Notes under the pieces: model-generated
Told to the model about the DNA's origin: nothing
What the model saw: only the letters and a program-made list of their open reading frames with translations
Database searches by the model: none
Program-made: the position numbers and the translations under genes
Part shown: piece by piece, positions 18,801-26,599 of the stretch
Layout of the letters: the number at the start of each line of letters is the position of its first letter
How positions within the stretch are numbered: position 1 is the first letter of the stretch
Source of the DNA: Leptolyngbya sp. PCC 7375
Lineage (GTDB): Bacteria > Cyanobacteriota > Cyanobacteriia > Phormidesmidales > Phormidesmidaceae
Direction: 5' to 3'
Length of the DNA: 64,000 nucleotides
Assembly (NCBI RefSeq): GCF_000316115.1
Contig: NZ_JH993797.1
Location: forward strand, 2,900,486-2,964,485

Positions 18801-19725
18801 GACTATCTACGCGTTGTTAAAGGGTAACCATCGCTGGTTTCCGGCCGATGCCACTAATGCCAAAAGTGGGCAAATTGTTCAGCTCAATGGCGATCATCAC
18901 AGCTACAGACAATGGACCTGGAGCGGTCTGGTGATTGCCACTATCGCTGTCTCCTATGGCGTAGACCATCTCCTATCACACCTGACTTTATTGCGCGGCT
19001 GGGGTGCGTTATTCGCTTGTCTTTTCAGCTTGATAGCCCATCGCCTCCCCTGGCAGCGCTGGGGGTGGCCGATGCGGCCATGGCAGCGAACAGCCCTTGT
19101 TTGGCCGGTTTTAGCTACGCTTCTAAGCATCACGACCATCACAACCCAAAGCCTGCTGCTGATAGGAGCCTTTTATGCAGTGATGGCTAAACAACTGCGG
19201 GCCATACGCCTCAGCTATTTAAGTCTGGGGCTACTGAACTGGGCCTTACTCCGCTATCTTTTCGACCAAGCATGGCTCACACCCCTTTGGCTAGGCACCA
19301 TGATTGGAACATCGGTGCTATACATTCTAGAAGTCGACCCCCGTTGGCAACTGGTTTCCGCTCGCGAAGAACGCCATCGCCTACGGAGTTTGGCCACATT
19401 ATTAATAGGGCTAACCGCAATTTTTCAAGCTGAAACCACTTCAGCTCTCTTTATTAGCCTGAGCCTATTGATTAGTTTTGGCTTTATCGGCCTTGGTTTA
19501 TTCACCCGAGTACGTGCCTATCTATATGTGGGCACCCTCACCTTTGGCCTACAAATCTTACGTGCGATCGCACTGTTTATTAGCACAGACGGTCGTATGC
19601 TTTGGGCCATTGGCATCCTGCTTGGCATCGCCCTAATCTGGGTAGCCGCTACGTTTGAAGCCCGTCGAGCGCAAATTAGTGAACTGCTCAATAAGTGGGC
19701 TGATATGTTGCAAACCTGGGAATAA
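15802..19725 (+). CDS. Very large polytopic membrane protein, DUF2157-like N-terminus
   Basis: This protein of about 1307 residues starts with a short soluble segment (LLQELDRWIELGLLSEGQVI). That segment resembles the N-terminus of DUF2157 membrane proteins. It is followed by roughly 35 closely packed hydrophobic segments from about residue 105 to the end, with few charged loops. The ATG at 15802 is preferred over GTG at 15790 because GGAG lies 6 nt before it. No transporter or enzyme motif is visible. HIP1 sites inside the gene argue that it is native. The next gene follows by 84 nt on the same strand. DUF2157-like proteins are annotated as predicted membrane proteins only, so the function is unknown. 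Confidence 0.75.
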   Translation: MWLKIPIDLENEAANVHLLQELDRWIELGLLSEGQVISLGRKLCSPLPIAYKAPTAVQQESVEVNTEVRRSKTAPPETLTEVPTATGQPFFSRFKSHLVQSFLAEVSVLWLLFLGVFLVVVSSGVLAASQWQSFSIVGQYSILLVYTLAFGGASHWAAGQAKLQTTAQMLKATTLLLIPLNMWMIDTSGLINTTAGLAIVASIGLSILTLVLAPQRMIGLTVLGLSWLHWGWGFATWPLIATYVGTWSSAISLVWGIPKIMAEETDEDSESVSQPQGILVAIALLILLARSVWIAQIPIAQLGLAMGICGWVLRRLYQRYPLWPQLGAGLMLLGWFVSVMPYPLQALGISGLAIWLLLEQLGQHTQERDQLRTLSRLWLVGLQACGLVWLILPGPLRQTILLAVGSFSQEPVSTIEFSGIWLYGYVGLMVAGAKRFRQKEHTAWAQLTENLAMGLSPLLVLLIVPQAQSFLMMMSLLGQTLTLGAITRLRRPAANWLIYGTHISALATVISGLYVISGWFGYWNQWQGALVFLSLMTVEWIASVASHRYPQWRQSSWYLGIGLSIIAYSLLLDNWGSWINLSWLVVPGLLTWLAYRRQLVAQPQLVTTALTVLALGSQILLISSWPMATVALLTGAGLLYLHSQRWPTQTFLPVITIGFALGGGHAAAIWLWLMPKVWPENVASLFLVIALFSGGLSILSRQLKRQAQPLLRTYGNASYGWSRALAVALSLGLTLIMVLTYSLMMVLTYRLNYPFAEAQAISPDVATLLQYGAAAMVLLLARFFTERRLSNLDYWEASHGVGLLVAMGLTLWHQEMNPQMLATAMVALGLGTQTLGSIYVAKHQRNYPSSWHYIPLAYGALGLVLSHLNFTAITGVYSFVVGIVVLAIGRRQTDLRPLGYGGLGLLSLGTYELVVYQMLQASGGEPGDGLTLLALVGSAIATLYLLGDRWIQRYSKLTTPEIATVSLLHWLLSVTLAALAMISGHSQLGVWLWLSTSCLLTIYALLKGNHRWFPADATNAKSGQIVQLNGDHHSYRQWTWSGLVIATIAVSYGVDHLLSHLTLLRGWGALFACLFSLIAHRLPWQRWGWPMRPWQRTALVWPVLATLLSITTITTQSLLLIGAFYAVMAKQLRAIRLSYLSLGLLNWALLRYLFDQAWLTPLWLGTMIGTSVLYILEVDPRWQLVSAREERHRLRSLATLLIGLTAIFQAETTSALFISLSLLISFGFIGLGLFTRVRAYLYVGTLTFGLQILRAIALFISTDGRMLWAIGILLGIALIWVAATFEARRAQISELLNKWADMLQTWE

Positions 19726-19809
19726 GCAAAGGATAGACCACCCACATAGCAACGCCTCCATCATTTAACGCTACCCTAGCATTCATAATGAACTTCGCAG
19801 AGTAAACCA

Positions 19810-20643
19810 ATGGCCGCAAATTTGGAGAAAATGCTGCAGTTTATCGATGAATACCAACAGCAGCGGCCCAAAGCGACTTCACTGCAAATAGTGCGGTCTT
19901 TACGGGCCTATACCCGAGCATCCTATGCCAATACATTTTGGGAGCTTGTCGCAGGTAGCAACCCAGACTTTGTTAAAGGCGAGCTGGATGACCAATCCGT
20001 TGAGATCATGGGTCAGAGCATTGATTTTGCCCATTTTATGGCAGCCTTATCAGATCAGACCTGGGGAGGAAATATCACATCTACCCTCAGCGACGGATTT
20101 CTTTGGATCACGTCGAAAGTAATGACCGGCCGTGGTTACGACAGCCGCGAATACACGGCAGCCATTGGGGATACGGCACAACCCATCGAGGTATACCTCG
20201 ATAAATATGGCCTCACCACCTATCAACCAGAAACCTTAAGTGAACTGTTGGGGAAATTTGCTTCTGAACAGGACTATGCATCTGACTTGGTTGCCTTCGC
20301 TGTTGGGCGACTGCTGTATGAAAACCCTAGCCTCTCGGTTAAAGCTGCCATCTTAGAGGCCAATTGGCTCAACTACTCTGGCACAGTCAAGCGTTACCTA
20401 GTGGACATGTTTGGAGCCAAAATTTCGGCCAATGGGGTTATTGTCAACGGCGAACAAATACGCACACGTATTTACGAACGGATTCGCGCCTATCTACTGA
20501 TCAAACGCGATGCCATCAAAGGCAGCATCTTCAATCGCGCTTATCGGCAGCGTATTCGTCCTGCTTTGATTAACCACGCTACCGACTACTTCATCAAATA
20601 TCTACAGCAGGCCTTAGTCCAAAGTCCCCAACCTAACAGTTAA
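19810..20643 (+). CDS. Unrecognised 277-residue protein
   Basis: The product is soluble, lacks a signal peptide and is not placed in a family I know. Visible landmarks are QSIDFAHFMAALSDQTWGG (residues 63-80), KVMTGRGYDSREYTAAIGD, and a basic C-terminal helix (YERIRAYLLIKRDAIKGSIF). It starts at a clear ATG 84 nt after the giant DUF2157-type gene on the same strand, so the two may form a transcription unit. Base composition and codon use look like the neighbours. Function cannot be deduced. Confidence 0.7.
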   Translation: MAANLEKMLQFIDEYQQQRPKATSLQIVRSLRAYTRASYANTFWELVAGSNPDFVKGELDDQSVEIMGQSIDFAHFMAALSDQTWGGNITSTLSDGFLWITSKVMTGRGYDSREYTAAIGDTAQPIEVYLDKYGLTTYQPETLSELLGKFASEQDYASDLVAFAVGRLLYENPSLSVKAAILEANWLNYSGTVKRYLVDMFGAKISANGVIVNGEQIRTRIYERIRAYLLIKRDAIKGSIFNRAYRQRIRPALINHATDYFIKYLQQALVQSPQPNS

Positions 20644-20703
20644 CGGGTTCAACAGGAGTTTTTTATCAAAAGTCAAACTAAGAATAGTTCATAATAATTC
20701 GTC

Positions 20704-20816
20704 AAAAGAAAAATCGGCTCTAGATCAGAACCGATTCAAAAAAGTCTTTTGACTTTGCGTTTATCTCTCAGTTGGAGGTGGCTGAAAATGCATTGTGCAC
20801 TCACTAATCAATCTCC
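20704..20816 (-). ncRNA. Candidate small RNA ending in tandem terminators
   Basis: On the minus strand two terminator-like hairpins lie in tandem. The first is AAAGTC-AAAA-GACTTTTTT (stem 20741-20756). The second is AATCGG...CCGATTTTTCTTTT (stem 20712-20736). No annotated gene on this strand lies upstream. TACAAT at 20828-20823 could be a -10 box, giving a transcript of about 110 nt, although no good -35 is visible. The predicted RNA has a small hairpin (AGTGCA-CAA-TGCATT), then an unpaired CCACCTCC that could pair with Shine-Dalgarno sequences. A ten-codon reading frame also spans this part. It could instead be an unused terminator pair. Confidence 0.35.
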
Positions 20817-20828
20817 GTACGACATTGT

Positions 20829-21234
20829 AACAATCAGTACAATTTTTTCTGTGATGAATCTTTACTAAATTGCAATAAGTTTGTGTAGCCGTTACTCGGT
20901 AAAACTACCCAAAGATTGACAGCAAATGAGTCCACCCATCAAATCAAGTTAGTGCAAAAACTAGAAAAGTCAGGAAATCTTGACATACGAGCCCTGAAAA
21001 CTCTTCCTATGGCATCTCAGCCAGCTGACAAATCCTAAACTTAATGGCTTAACTATTTATAAAACCCATAGCTAAAGATAGAAAATTACCTGGGTAATTG
21101 AAGCTACCAATCCCATATGTCTCAACACAGCAGCAACTGCCACGGCAAGGACGCCCGCAAACCCAACCCTTGTCAAGGATAATGAGGAAAGTTCGCTAGC
21201 TCATATCTTTTGTCCCATTCCTTTATATATTCCC
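20829..21234. other. Intergenic region before RNase Z
   Basis: About 400 bp with no gene. A GAGGAAAGTTCG near 21183 recalls the start of RNase P RNA, but the rest of that RNA is absent. No clear promoter was identified. Confidence 0.4.
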
Positions 21235-22170
21235 TTGCAAATTACGTTTCTTGGTACTAGTTCCGGTGTCCCCACTAGGGCACGCAATGTGTCAAGCGTT
21301 GCGCTACGCCTACCTCAACGCGCTGAAGTATGGCTGTTTGATTGTGGAGAAGGAACCCAACATCAGTTTCTGAGAAGCGATCTAAAGTCCAGCCAGATTC
21401 GGCGCATTTTCGTCACCCATATGCATGGGGACCACATTTTTGGTCTAATGGGACTGCTGGCTAGCTGTGGTTTAGCCGGTAATGTATCGCGCATTGATAT
21501 CTATGGCCCGCCTAAGTTAAACGAGTATTTGCAAGCCTGTCGCCGCTACTCGCAAACTCATTTTTCTTATCCCATCAAAGTGCATACGGTGGAACCGGGT
21601 AAGGTATTGGACGATGGAGAATTTGCGGTTTACTGCCAACGTTTAGAGCATCGAGTACCTGCTTTTGGCTATCGGATCGTAGAAAAAGATCGAACCGGTC
21701 ATTTTGATGTGAAGCGCGCAGCCGCCTTGGGCATACCCCCTGGACCAATTTATGGCCGTCTCAAACGCGGTGAGGCGGTTACCTTAGCAGACGGTCGAAT
21801 GATTAACGGCTCTGACCTATGCGGTGAGACCATTCAGGGCAGAAAAATGGTGTACTGTACCGACACAATTTTTTGCGATCGCGCCATCGAACTATCAGAG
21901 CACGCCAATGTACTCATCCACGAATCCACTTTTGCTCATCAAGATGCTGAACTCGCCTACCAGCGTCTTCATTCCACATCCACGATGGCAGCCCAAGTAG
22001 CCCTAGCCGCCCAAGTACAGCAGCTAATTCTCACCCACTTTAGTCCCCGCTACGCCCCAGGCAACACAATTCAGCTCAAAGACTTACTCTTAGAAGCCAA
22101 GGCAATTTTCCCGAATACATTTATGGCCCACGATTTCTATGTCCATGATGTGGAGCGGGCAGTAGCTTGA
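21235..22170 (+). CDS. rnz: Ribonuclease Z
   Basis: RNase Z is a zinc metallo-beta-lactamase-fold endonuclease that trims tRNA 3' ends. The 311-residue length is typical of the short form. The zinc-binding motif THMHGDHIFG lies at residues 61-70. Other family blocks are FLGTSSGVPT near the N-terminus, WLFDCGEGTQ, LEHRVPAFGYR, GRKMVYCTDT with the metal aspartate, LIHESTFAH and LILTHFSPRY. The start is TTG, so the first residues are MQITFLGTSS. This fits the family, but no strong ribosome site is seen. It is a single gene. Confidence 0.94.
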   Translation: MQITFLGTSSGVPTRARNVSSVALRLPQRAEVWLFDCGEGTQHQFLRSDLKSSQIRRIFVTHMHGDHIFGLMGLLASCGLAGNVSRIDIYGPPKLNEYLQACRRYSQTHFSYPIKVHTVEPGKVLDDGEFAVYCQRLEHRVPAFGYRIVEKDRTGHFDVKRAAALGIPPGPIYGRLKRGEAVTLADGRMINGSDLCGETIQGRKMVYCTDTIFCDRAIELSEHANVLIHESTFAHQDAELAYQRLHSTSTMAAQVALAAQVQQLILTHFSPRYAPGNTIQLKDLLLEAKAIFPNTFMAHDFYVHDVERAVA

Positions 22171-22224
22171 GCACACAAAACCCATCAAGACCGACCCTTG
22201 ACGGTTCGTTTTGTCCGTATTGCC

Positions 22225-22767
22225 TTAACTCTCACGAACACGATTGTTGACAATAGTCTTTTGATCATGAACTTCATGTTTCAGTTGATGATCACCACGG
22301 GGATGTTCGTCTAACCGCATTTTGAGCTTATCTTCGTCTAACCGTATTTTGAGGTTGTCTTCGTCTAATCGCATTTTGAGCTTGCCAAAGTGCTTATTGT
22401 TGTTAATCGGCATATGGGGAGCCGGCAACTCATCATTGGGCCAAGTATCAATATCACCACAGGGGCAGAGTTGAGCAACAGGCATCACGGTCGGCATAGC
22501 CGTCGGGATATTACAGCGAGCACAGTCAGTGATTTCCCACTCGGGCGACAACAACTGCTCAATGGTTTCTTGGGAGCCATCTAGATAACAATCCCGTCCA
22601 CCTACAGCCATAATCGCTTGCCAACAATCTTGAAAAGCACGGCTAAACTGATTGCCTTCTAATACAGGACCAGGACGCTGAGTAATCCGCCCATTGTTGA
22701 TATGAACAGACTTGCCAAGCTGAAACCAATAGGCCAGGTAGATTTTTACTTCGTTAGGAGACGCCAT
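22225..22767 (-). CDS. Conserved-type protein with Cys pairs and a C-terminal nonapeptide repeat
   Basis: This 180-residue protein is not recognised. The N-terminal region (residues 1-80: MASPNEVKIYLAYWFQLGKSV) looks globular. A possible metal site is made of CARC and CPCG (residues about 82-106). The C-terminus has three tandem copies of a nine-residue unit, LKMRLDEDN / LKIRLDEDK / LKMRLDEHP, before a charged histidine-rich tail. The repeats are heptad-like amphipathic but of period nine. The ATG at 22767 gives a sensible start. It converges with rnz across 54 nt. Role unknown. Confidence 0.65.
   Translation of the reverse strand: MASPNEVKIYLAYWFQLGKSVHINNGRITQRPGPVLEGNQFSRAFQDCWQAIMAVGGRDCYLDGSQETIEQLLSPEWEITDCARCNIPTAMPTVMPVAQLCPCGDIDTWPNDELPAPHMPINNNKHFGKLKMRLDEDNLKIRLDEDKLKMRLDEHPRGDHQLKHEVHDQKTIVNNRVRES
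22306..22386 (-). repeat. 27-bp tandem repeat, three units, inside a coding region
   Basis: Three near-identical 27-bp units (starts 22306, 22333, 22360) encode the nonapeptide repeat of the overlapping gene. They differ at a few positions each, mostly synonymous or conservative. This indicates slippage-type expansion within the frame. Confidence 0.85.
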
Positions 22768-22920
22768 AGACCACCTCGCACTGTGAAATAACCTTTTGTT
22801 ACAGCACGGTGACTGTCACAGCTTTATCCTAACGCCTGATTTTTATAAGTCTTGAGACATTAATCTATTTTCAAGGTCTGTGATGTGTCCACATAATTGG
22901 GTTCTCCCAAGGTTCTTACC

Positions 22921-23466
22921 TCAGTGTTTATGTGGTAACGGTGTGCCTATACGTTTGAGATCAAGGGCATACCCCCCTGTCACTAGATAAAACTCGGTTG
23001 CGATCGCACCAATCCGACGCACCAAATATCCCAAACGATCACGAAATATACGGCCCAAGGGATAGGCAGGCACAATCCCCCAACCTGTTTCTTCCGCGAC
23101 TAAAATCACATCACAAACAGCCAGGTCCAAAGCTGTTAACATCTCATTGACAGACATTTGCCAGCAGCTATCATCTTCATCCAGACAATTAGCTAACCAA
23201 GTCCCTAGAGAGTCAACTAACAAACAACTATTAGCCTCAGCAGTTTGGATAGCATTCGCCAAATTTTTCGGAGTTTCTAACGTCTGCCAGCTCTCAGGAC
23301 GACGAACTCGGTGTTGCTCGATACGATGTTGCCACTCAACATCATCGGCTGACACGGTCGATGTAGCCACATAGATAACGTGCTTATGGGTTTGTTCAGC
23401 CCAATGCTCAGCCCATTCACTTTTACCAGAGCGGGCAGGCCCCGTCACCAAAATCAATTGAGGCAT
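22921..23466 (-). CDS. cobU: Adenosylcobinamide kinase / adenosylcobinamide-phosphate guanylyltransferase
   Basis: CobU phosphorylates adenosylcobinamide and adds GMP in the final steps of cobamide assembly. The 181-residue protein has the P-loop VTGPARSGKSEWAE near the N-terminus. Further blocks are HVIYVATSTV, the HRIEQHRVRRP signature with the guanylylated histidine, and LLVDSLGTWLAN. VAEETGWGIVPAYPLGRIFRDRLG is the C-terminal hallmark. Its ATG overlaps the stop codon of the upstream 45-residue gene as TAATG, implying translational coupling. No cobalamin riboswitch was seen upstream. Confidence 0.93.
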   Translation of the reverse strand: MPQLILVTGPARSGKSEWAEHWAEQTHKHVIYVATSTVSADDVEWQHRIEQHRVRRPESWQTLETPKNLANAIQTAEANSCLLVDSLGTWLANCLDEDDSCWQMSVNEMLTALDLAVCDVILVAEETGWGIVPAYPLGRIFRDRLGYLVRRIGAIATEFYLVTGGYALDLKRIGTPLPHKH

Positions 23467-23603
23467 TAAATCCAGTCATGGTTATAAACTTGACGATTCT
23501 CGCTATTGGCTGTGTCATAGCCTTCAAACAGCCAAGCGAGAAAAGAAATGACTAACCCAACCGCTGGCCCTGCCCCAAAAATAATAACTTCGACGCCGCT
23601 CAT
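23466..23603 (-). CDS. 45-residue single-pass membrane peptide coupled to cobU
   Basis: The ATG at 23603 has GAGG 7 nt upstream. The frame encodes 45 residues: a hydrophobic stretch VEVIIFGAGPAVGLVIS-FLAWLF (residues 4-26) followed by a polar tail EGYDTANSENRQVYNHDWI. The stop overlaps the cobU start as TAATG, which is strong evidence that it is translated. I do not recognise it as one of the small photosystem or NDH subunits (PsaI, PsaM, PsbM, PetN). The tail ends in three aromatic-containing residues. Role unknown; it could be a membrane anchor or a photosynthetic small subunit unrelated to cobamide synthesis. Confidence 0.7.
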   Translation of the reverse strand: MSGVEVIIFGAGPAVGLVISFLAWLFEGYDTANSENRQVYNHDWI

Positions 23604-23722
23604 GACTAAACCTCATCTGTTGCCTGTGCCAATTATTTCACTGGTACACTCAAGCAACATCGGCGCATGCACCTAAAACGGAAGGCTAGAAACTATAGGT
23701 AGCTAGGTAAGTTAGCGGATCA

Positions 23723-24364
23723 TCAGTCAGGGGCTGGCGTATGTTGACGGCGTTCTAGCCACCATAAAACCGTAATCCAAATAGTCACCAGAACCAGGGC
23801 TGCCACTGTAAATTGCGTGACCCAACCCACCAAGGTAGCCAACGGAATCAAACGGCCTACAAAAAAGGCCAAGCTAACCATCGCTGTTCCCCACAGGCTA
23901 GCTCCCAACAAATTACACAACAAAAATTTCCAGTAAGGCATCCGAGCGATACCTGCTAAAGGCCCTGCAAAAATACGCAACAACGCTACAAATCGGCCAA
24001 AAATCACAGCTTTGTCAGCATTTTGACTAAACTGCTCACGAATGTTAGCGAGGGCAGCTTCATCAATACGAAAGAAAGTACCCAACTTTAAAAGCAATGG
24101 CCAACCGCCGTAAAACCCAATCCAATACCCCATGCTGTCACCAATAACAGCACCTGCGATCGCGCTCGATAAAACCCAACGATAGACTAACTCTTCACTC
24201 CCCGCTAAAAATCCACCTACCAATGTGACTGTTTCACCCGGCAAAGGTAGTCCCATATTTTCGAGCATAATGCCAAAAAAAATGGCCCAATAGCCATAGT
24301 CCTGAGCCAATGTTTGGATCGTTTCAAGGGAAAAGAAGTCAAACGTCAATGGGACAGTGTGCAT
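23723..24364 (-). CDS. DedA family membrane protein
   Basis: This 213-residue inner-membrane protein belongs to the DedA (SNARE-associated/VTT) family, linked to lipid flipping and membrane homeostasis. Evidence is GYWAIFFGIMLENMGLPLPGE near residue 20, then GDSMGYWIGFYGG and the FGRFVALLRIFAGPLAGIARM signature with conserved arginines. Four to five hydrophobic segments are visible. The ATG start and length fit the family. It lies upstream of the small peptide/cobU unit but is separated by about 120 nt. Substrate cannot be assigned. Confidence 0.88.
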   Translation of the reverse strand: MHTVPLTFDFFSLETIQTLAQDYGYWAIFFGIMLENMGLPLPGETVTLVGGFLAGSEELVYRWVLSSAIAGAVIGDSMGYWIGFYGGWPLLLKLGTFFRIDEAALANIREQFSQNADKAVIFGRFVALLRIFAGPLAGIARMPYWKFLLCNLLGASLWGTAMVSLAFFVGRLIPLATLVGWVTQFTVAALVLVTIWITVLWWLERRQHTPAPD

Positions 24365-24531
24365 AGATACAAGTTTATCTTTCGTTTATTTTATTCATTT
24401 TTCTTACAAGTGTGAGGGCTGACGTGATGCAAACCACTGAATTTCATCTAGACAGCCTCTAGCGAAACTATTTCTATACAAATGAATACCCAAAAAGATC
24501 CTAAGTAATACCCATAACACTGGCTAAAAAT

Positions 24532-24557
24532 AAAAAACCCTCCCAGTCGGGAAGGTT
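24532..24557 (-). terminator. Terminator after the coiled-coil gene
   Basis: On the minus strand AACCTTCCC-GACT-GGGAGGGTT is followed by further T residues (TTTTTT overall). It lies 34 nt after the stop codon of the coiled-coil gene. Confidence 0.85.
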
Positions 24558-24591
24558 AATGACTAAGTTAAAGTATTGATTACGGAAACCC

Positions 24592-25149
24592 TTAAGCTTC
24601 GGAAAAACTGGCCATAGGTGTAGCCCCTAACATCGATTGAGGGAATGTAGGTAAATCCAGACAGTGCTGAGTACGGCGAGTTCTCACAGCCAACCGATAG
24701 CTAACATTTTGCAATTCAGCATTCAGTTGACGGTTTTCTTGCTGAATACGGGCAACTCGGTTTTTTACCTCCAGCATACGCTCAGCAAACTTTTGCTTAT
24801 AGATTTTTGGTAATTCTTGAACGACCTGCTCAAGCATACGAGTACGGTCAGTTAGTTCTTGAACAGTCTGCCGCATTTGATGATTCTCTTCATCTCGACT
24901 CTCGATTTGTTCTTGATAAAATGCTACCTGAGTTTCTACACCCTGCAGCTGTTCTCGTAGAGCCCTGACCTCAGCCTGATGACGCTCAGAAACATCCGTC
25001 GATGGTAGAAAGTCTTGATTCCCCTTTACCAGGCGAAACAATTCTTGGGATAGCTGTTGGACTAGCTGATCCCGCATTTGCAATTCTTCTTGCAAGCGAG
25101 CAATTTCTACCTGGGAATCAGACGTTTTCAACTTAGTCAATTGGGGCAC
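24592..25149 (-). CDS. Coiled-coil protein, function unknown
   Basis: The 185-residue product is almost entirely predicted coiled coil from residue 10 to 150 (VEIARLQEELQMRDQLVQQL, then REQLQGVETQVAFYQEQIE and KNRVARIQQENRQLNAELQN). A short C-terminal tail has prolines. I do not recognise a named family. The GTG at 25149 is preferred over the ATG 12 codons upstream because AGGAGT lies 6 nt before it. The upstream extension (MKSYRYYCRSDL) would overlap that site. Such proteins often scaffold, but nothing here shows with what. Confidence 0.7.
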   Translation of the reverse strand: MPQLTKLKTSDSQVEIARLQEELQMRDQLVQQLSQELFRLVKGNQDFLPSTDVSERHQAEVRALREQLQGVETQVAFYQEQIESRDEENHQMRQTVQELTDRTRMLEQVVQELPKIYKQKFAERMLEVKNRVARIQQENRQLNAELQNVSYRLAVRTRRTQHCLDLPTFPQSMLGATPMASFSEA

Positions 25150-25155
25150 GAGATC

Positions 25156-25161
25156 ACTCCT
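25156..25161 (-). promoter_or_regulatory. Shine-Dalgarno site deciding a GTG start
   Basis: AGGAGT on the minus strand lies 6 nt before GTG at 25149. It favours that start over the in-frame ATG at 25185. Confidence 0.65.
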
Positions 25162-25494
25162 ACAGTAGTAACGATAACTTTTCAAACTGTCGTCAATTGA
25201 TTCAGAGTATTGACCAGCACAATGACAAATTTCCTCACAGATTAGTCTTGAGAAAACTGGCAGTCATACCGAAATCATTTGAGCGTAAGTGTAACAGCAA
25301 ACATTGCACAAGTTGGTAGCCAAACACTTCAATATTAGTTAAAGTAAAGCCCACCAATACACCCTAATAACAGAACAAAAAATGTTTACTAACTTCAAAA
25401 GCATTGAAGCCAACACCTAAGTGCCCACAAATTTAGCATCAATTTCGCAAAATGCAAGACTTTTATTCTATAGGTTTGCAATTTCCTGCAAACT

Positions 25495-25531
25495 AATAGG
25501 CCGCAGCCTGTTGTCATAGCTGCGACCTATT
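25495..25531 (-). terminator. Hairpin downstream of rpsF
   Basis: The minus-strand arms AATAGGTCGCAGC and GCTGCGGCCTATT pair with one T-G wobble. A second small hairpin (GTTTGC...GCAAAC) follows. The T run is weak. The rest of 25150-25576 shows no gene. Confidence 0.65.
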
Positions 25532-25576
25532 AAAGAAATTAGCTTTTAGCATGAGGCCATCGAACCAATTACTGGC

Positions 25577-25921
25577 TTAGGAACCTAGAGGGGCAGCCTG
25601 AGGAGGAACTTCATCAGCTTCAGCTTCTTGGGGCTCATCAACCACCAACGTTAAGTAGCGAATGATATCCTCACTCAAACGCATATCGCGCTCCATAGGG
25701 GCAATAGTATCCCCAGGGGTTTGATAGTTCATTTGAATATAGATCCCTTCACGGTAACGATTGATTTCATAAGCTAGGCGACGCTTACCTCGGTGCTGGG
25801 TTTCTAATACCTCACCACCCTTATCCTTAATCATGCCTTGGTATTTACCAATGGTATTATCCACGGCCTCATCGCTGATATCAGGCCGAAGAATATACAT
25901 AGTTTCGTAGAAATAGTTCAT
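25577..25921 (-). CDS. rpsF: 30S ribosomal protein bS6
   Basis: bS6 binds the central domain of 16S rRNA. The 114-residue protein has the hallmark YETMYILRPDISDEAV at the N-terminus, HRGKRRLAYEINRYREGIYI and MERDMRLSEDIIRYLTL. An acidic C-terminal tail (EPQEAEADEV) is common in this family. AAGGAG lies 5 nt before the ATG. It stands alone, with no rpsR or ssb nearby, unlike the enterobacterial operon. Confidence 0.96.
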   Translation of the reverse strand: MNYFYETMYILRPDISDEAVDNTIGKYQGMIKDKGGEVLETQHRGKRRLAYEINRYREGIYIQMNYQTPGDTIAPMERDMRLSEDIIRYLTLVVDEPQEAEADEVPPQAAPLGS

Positions 25922-26039
25922 GTTGCTCCTTATGGGCTAAGTGGCTTGACACATCTCAGTGGCAAGCAAGGGTCTCCTATAATAGCAGGAAGCAACAAAT
26001 ATTCAACGTAGAGAACGTCGAAGTACCTTGAAAGTCAGC

Positions 26040-26546
26040 CTAAAACCTACCAAGCTGGATATGCACAGCTTCCGAGATAGTAGGAATCTCTGTGTAACGC
26101 CCCATCAGAGACTGAAAAATGGAGTAGCCAACCGCTGCTAAACCACCAAATAACAATACATTGTAGAAAGCGTCCGTAATTAGTTCCAATCCTGGCAAGG
26201 CAATCAGGCTCAGTAGGATATTGCCAATGGAAATAATAAATCCAATTAGAATCGCTTGAAGAGTGTTAAAGCGAATAAAGTGGCTGATATTCTGATTGCG
26301 CACCACTAAAAAGAACAGGGCAAAAAATACCACAAGTGATCCAAATCCAAACGGCACCAGACTATAGGCAAAAATAACTGGTGTTATCAGTATTAACAGC
26401 ACATTGCCTACAGGTGCCAGCACTGGAAAGTTAGCTATAAGCTTCATCAGTGCCCCGCCCACAATTACAGCATCAAATAGAGGGAGCAAATAAGGTAACG
26501 CTCCCAGTAGCTTATCAGAAGTTTCAGTGGTGCTACGCCAAGTCAT
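26040..26546 (-). CDS. Tic20-like (Ycf60) membrane protein
   Basis: This 168-residue protein has four hydrophobic segments (about residues 15-40, 42-78, 95-118 and 122-145). The sequences LGALPYLLPLFDAV, SHFIRFNTLQAILIGF and YNVLLFGGLAAVGYSIFQSL match the cyanobacterial Tic20/Ycf60 family. These are relatives of a chloroplast inner-envelope import channel. In cyanobacteria the role is not settled. It follows the small cysteine protein gene on the same strand by 53 nt. Confidence 0.82.
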   Translation of the reverse strand: MTWRSTTETSDKLLGALPYLLPLFDAVIVGGALMKLIANFPVLAPVGNVLLILITPVIFAYSLVPFGFGSLVVFFALFFLVVRNQNISHFIRFNTLQAILIGFIISIGNILLSLIALPGLELITDAFYNVLLFGGLAAVGYSIFQSLMGRYTEIPTISEAVHIQLGRF

Positions 26547-26599
26547 ATATGCTCAAGTGATTTTTGCAAACCTCGCTCTCAGCATAGCGTAGCTTGATA

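Noticed and set aside
21183..21234. GAGGAAAGTTCG resembling the start of RNase P RNA
   Set aside because: The remaining conserved parts of that RNA are absent, and rnz begins within 50 nt.
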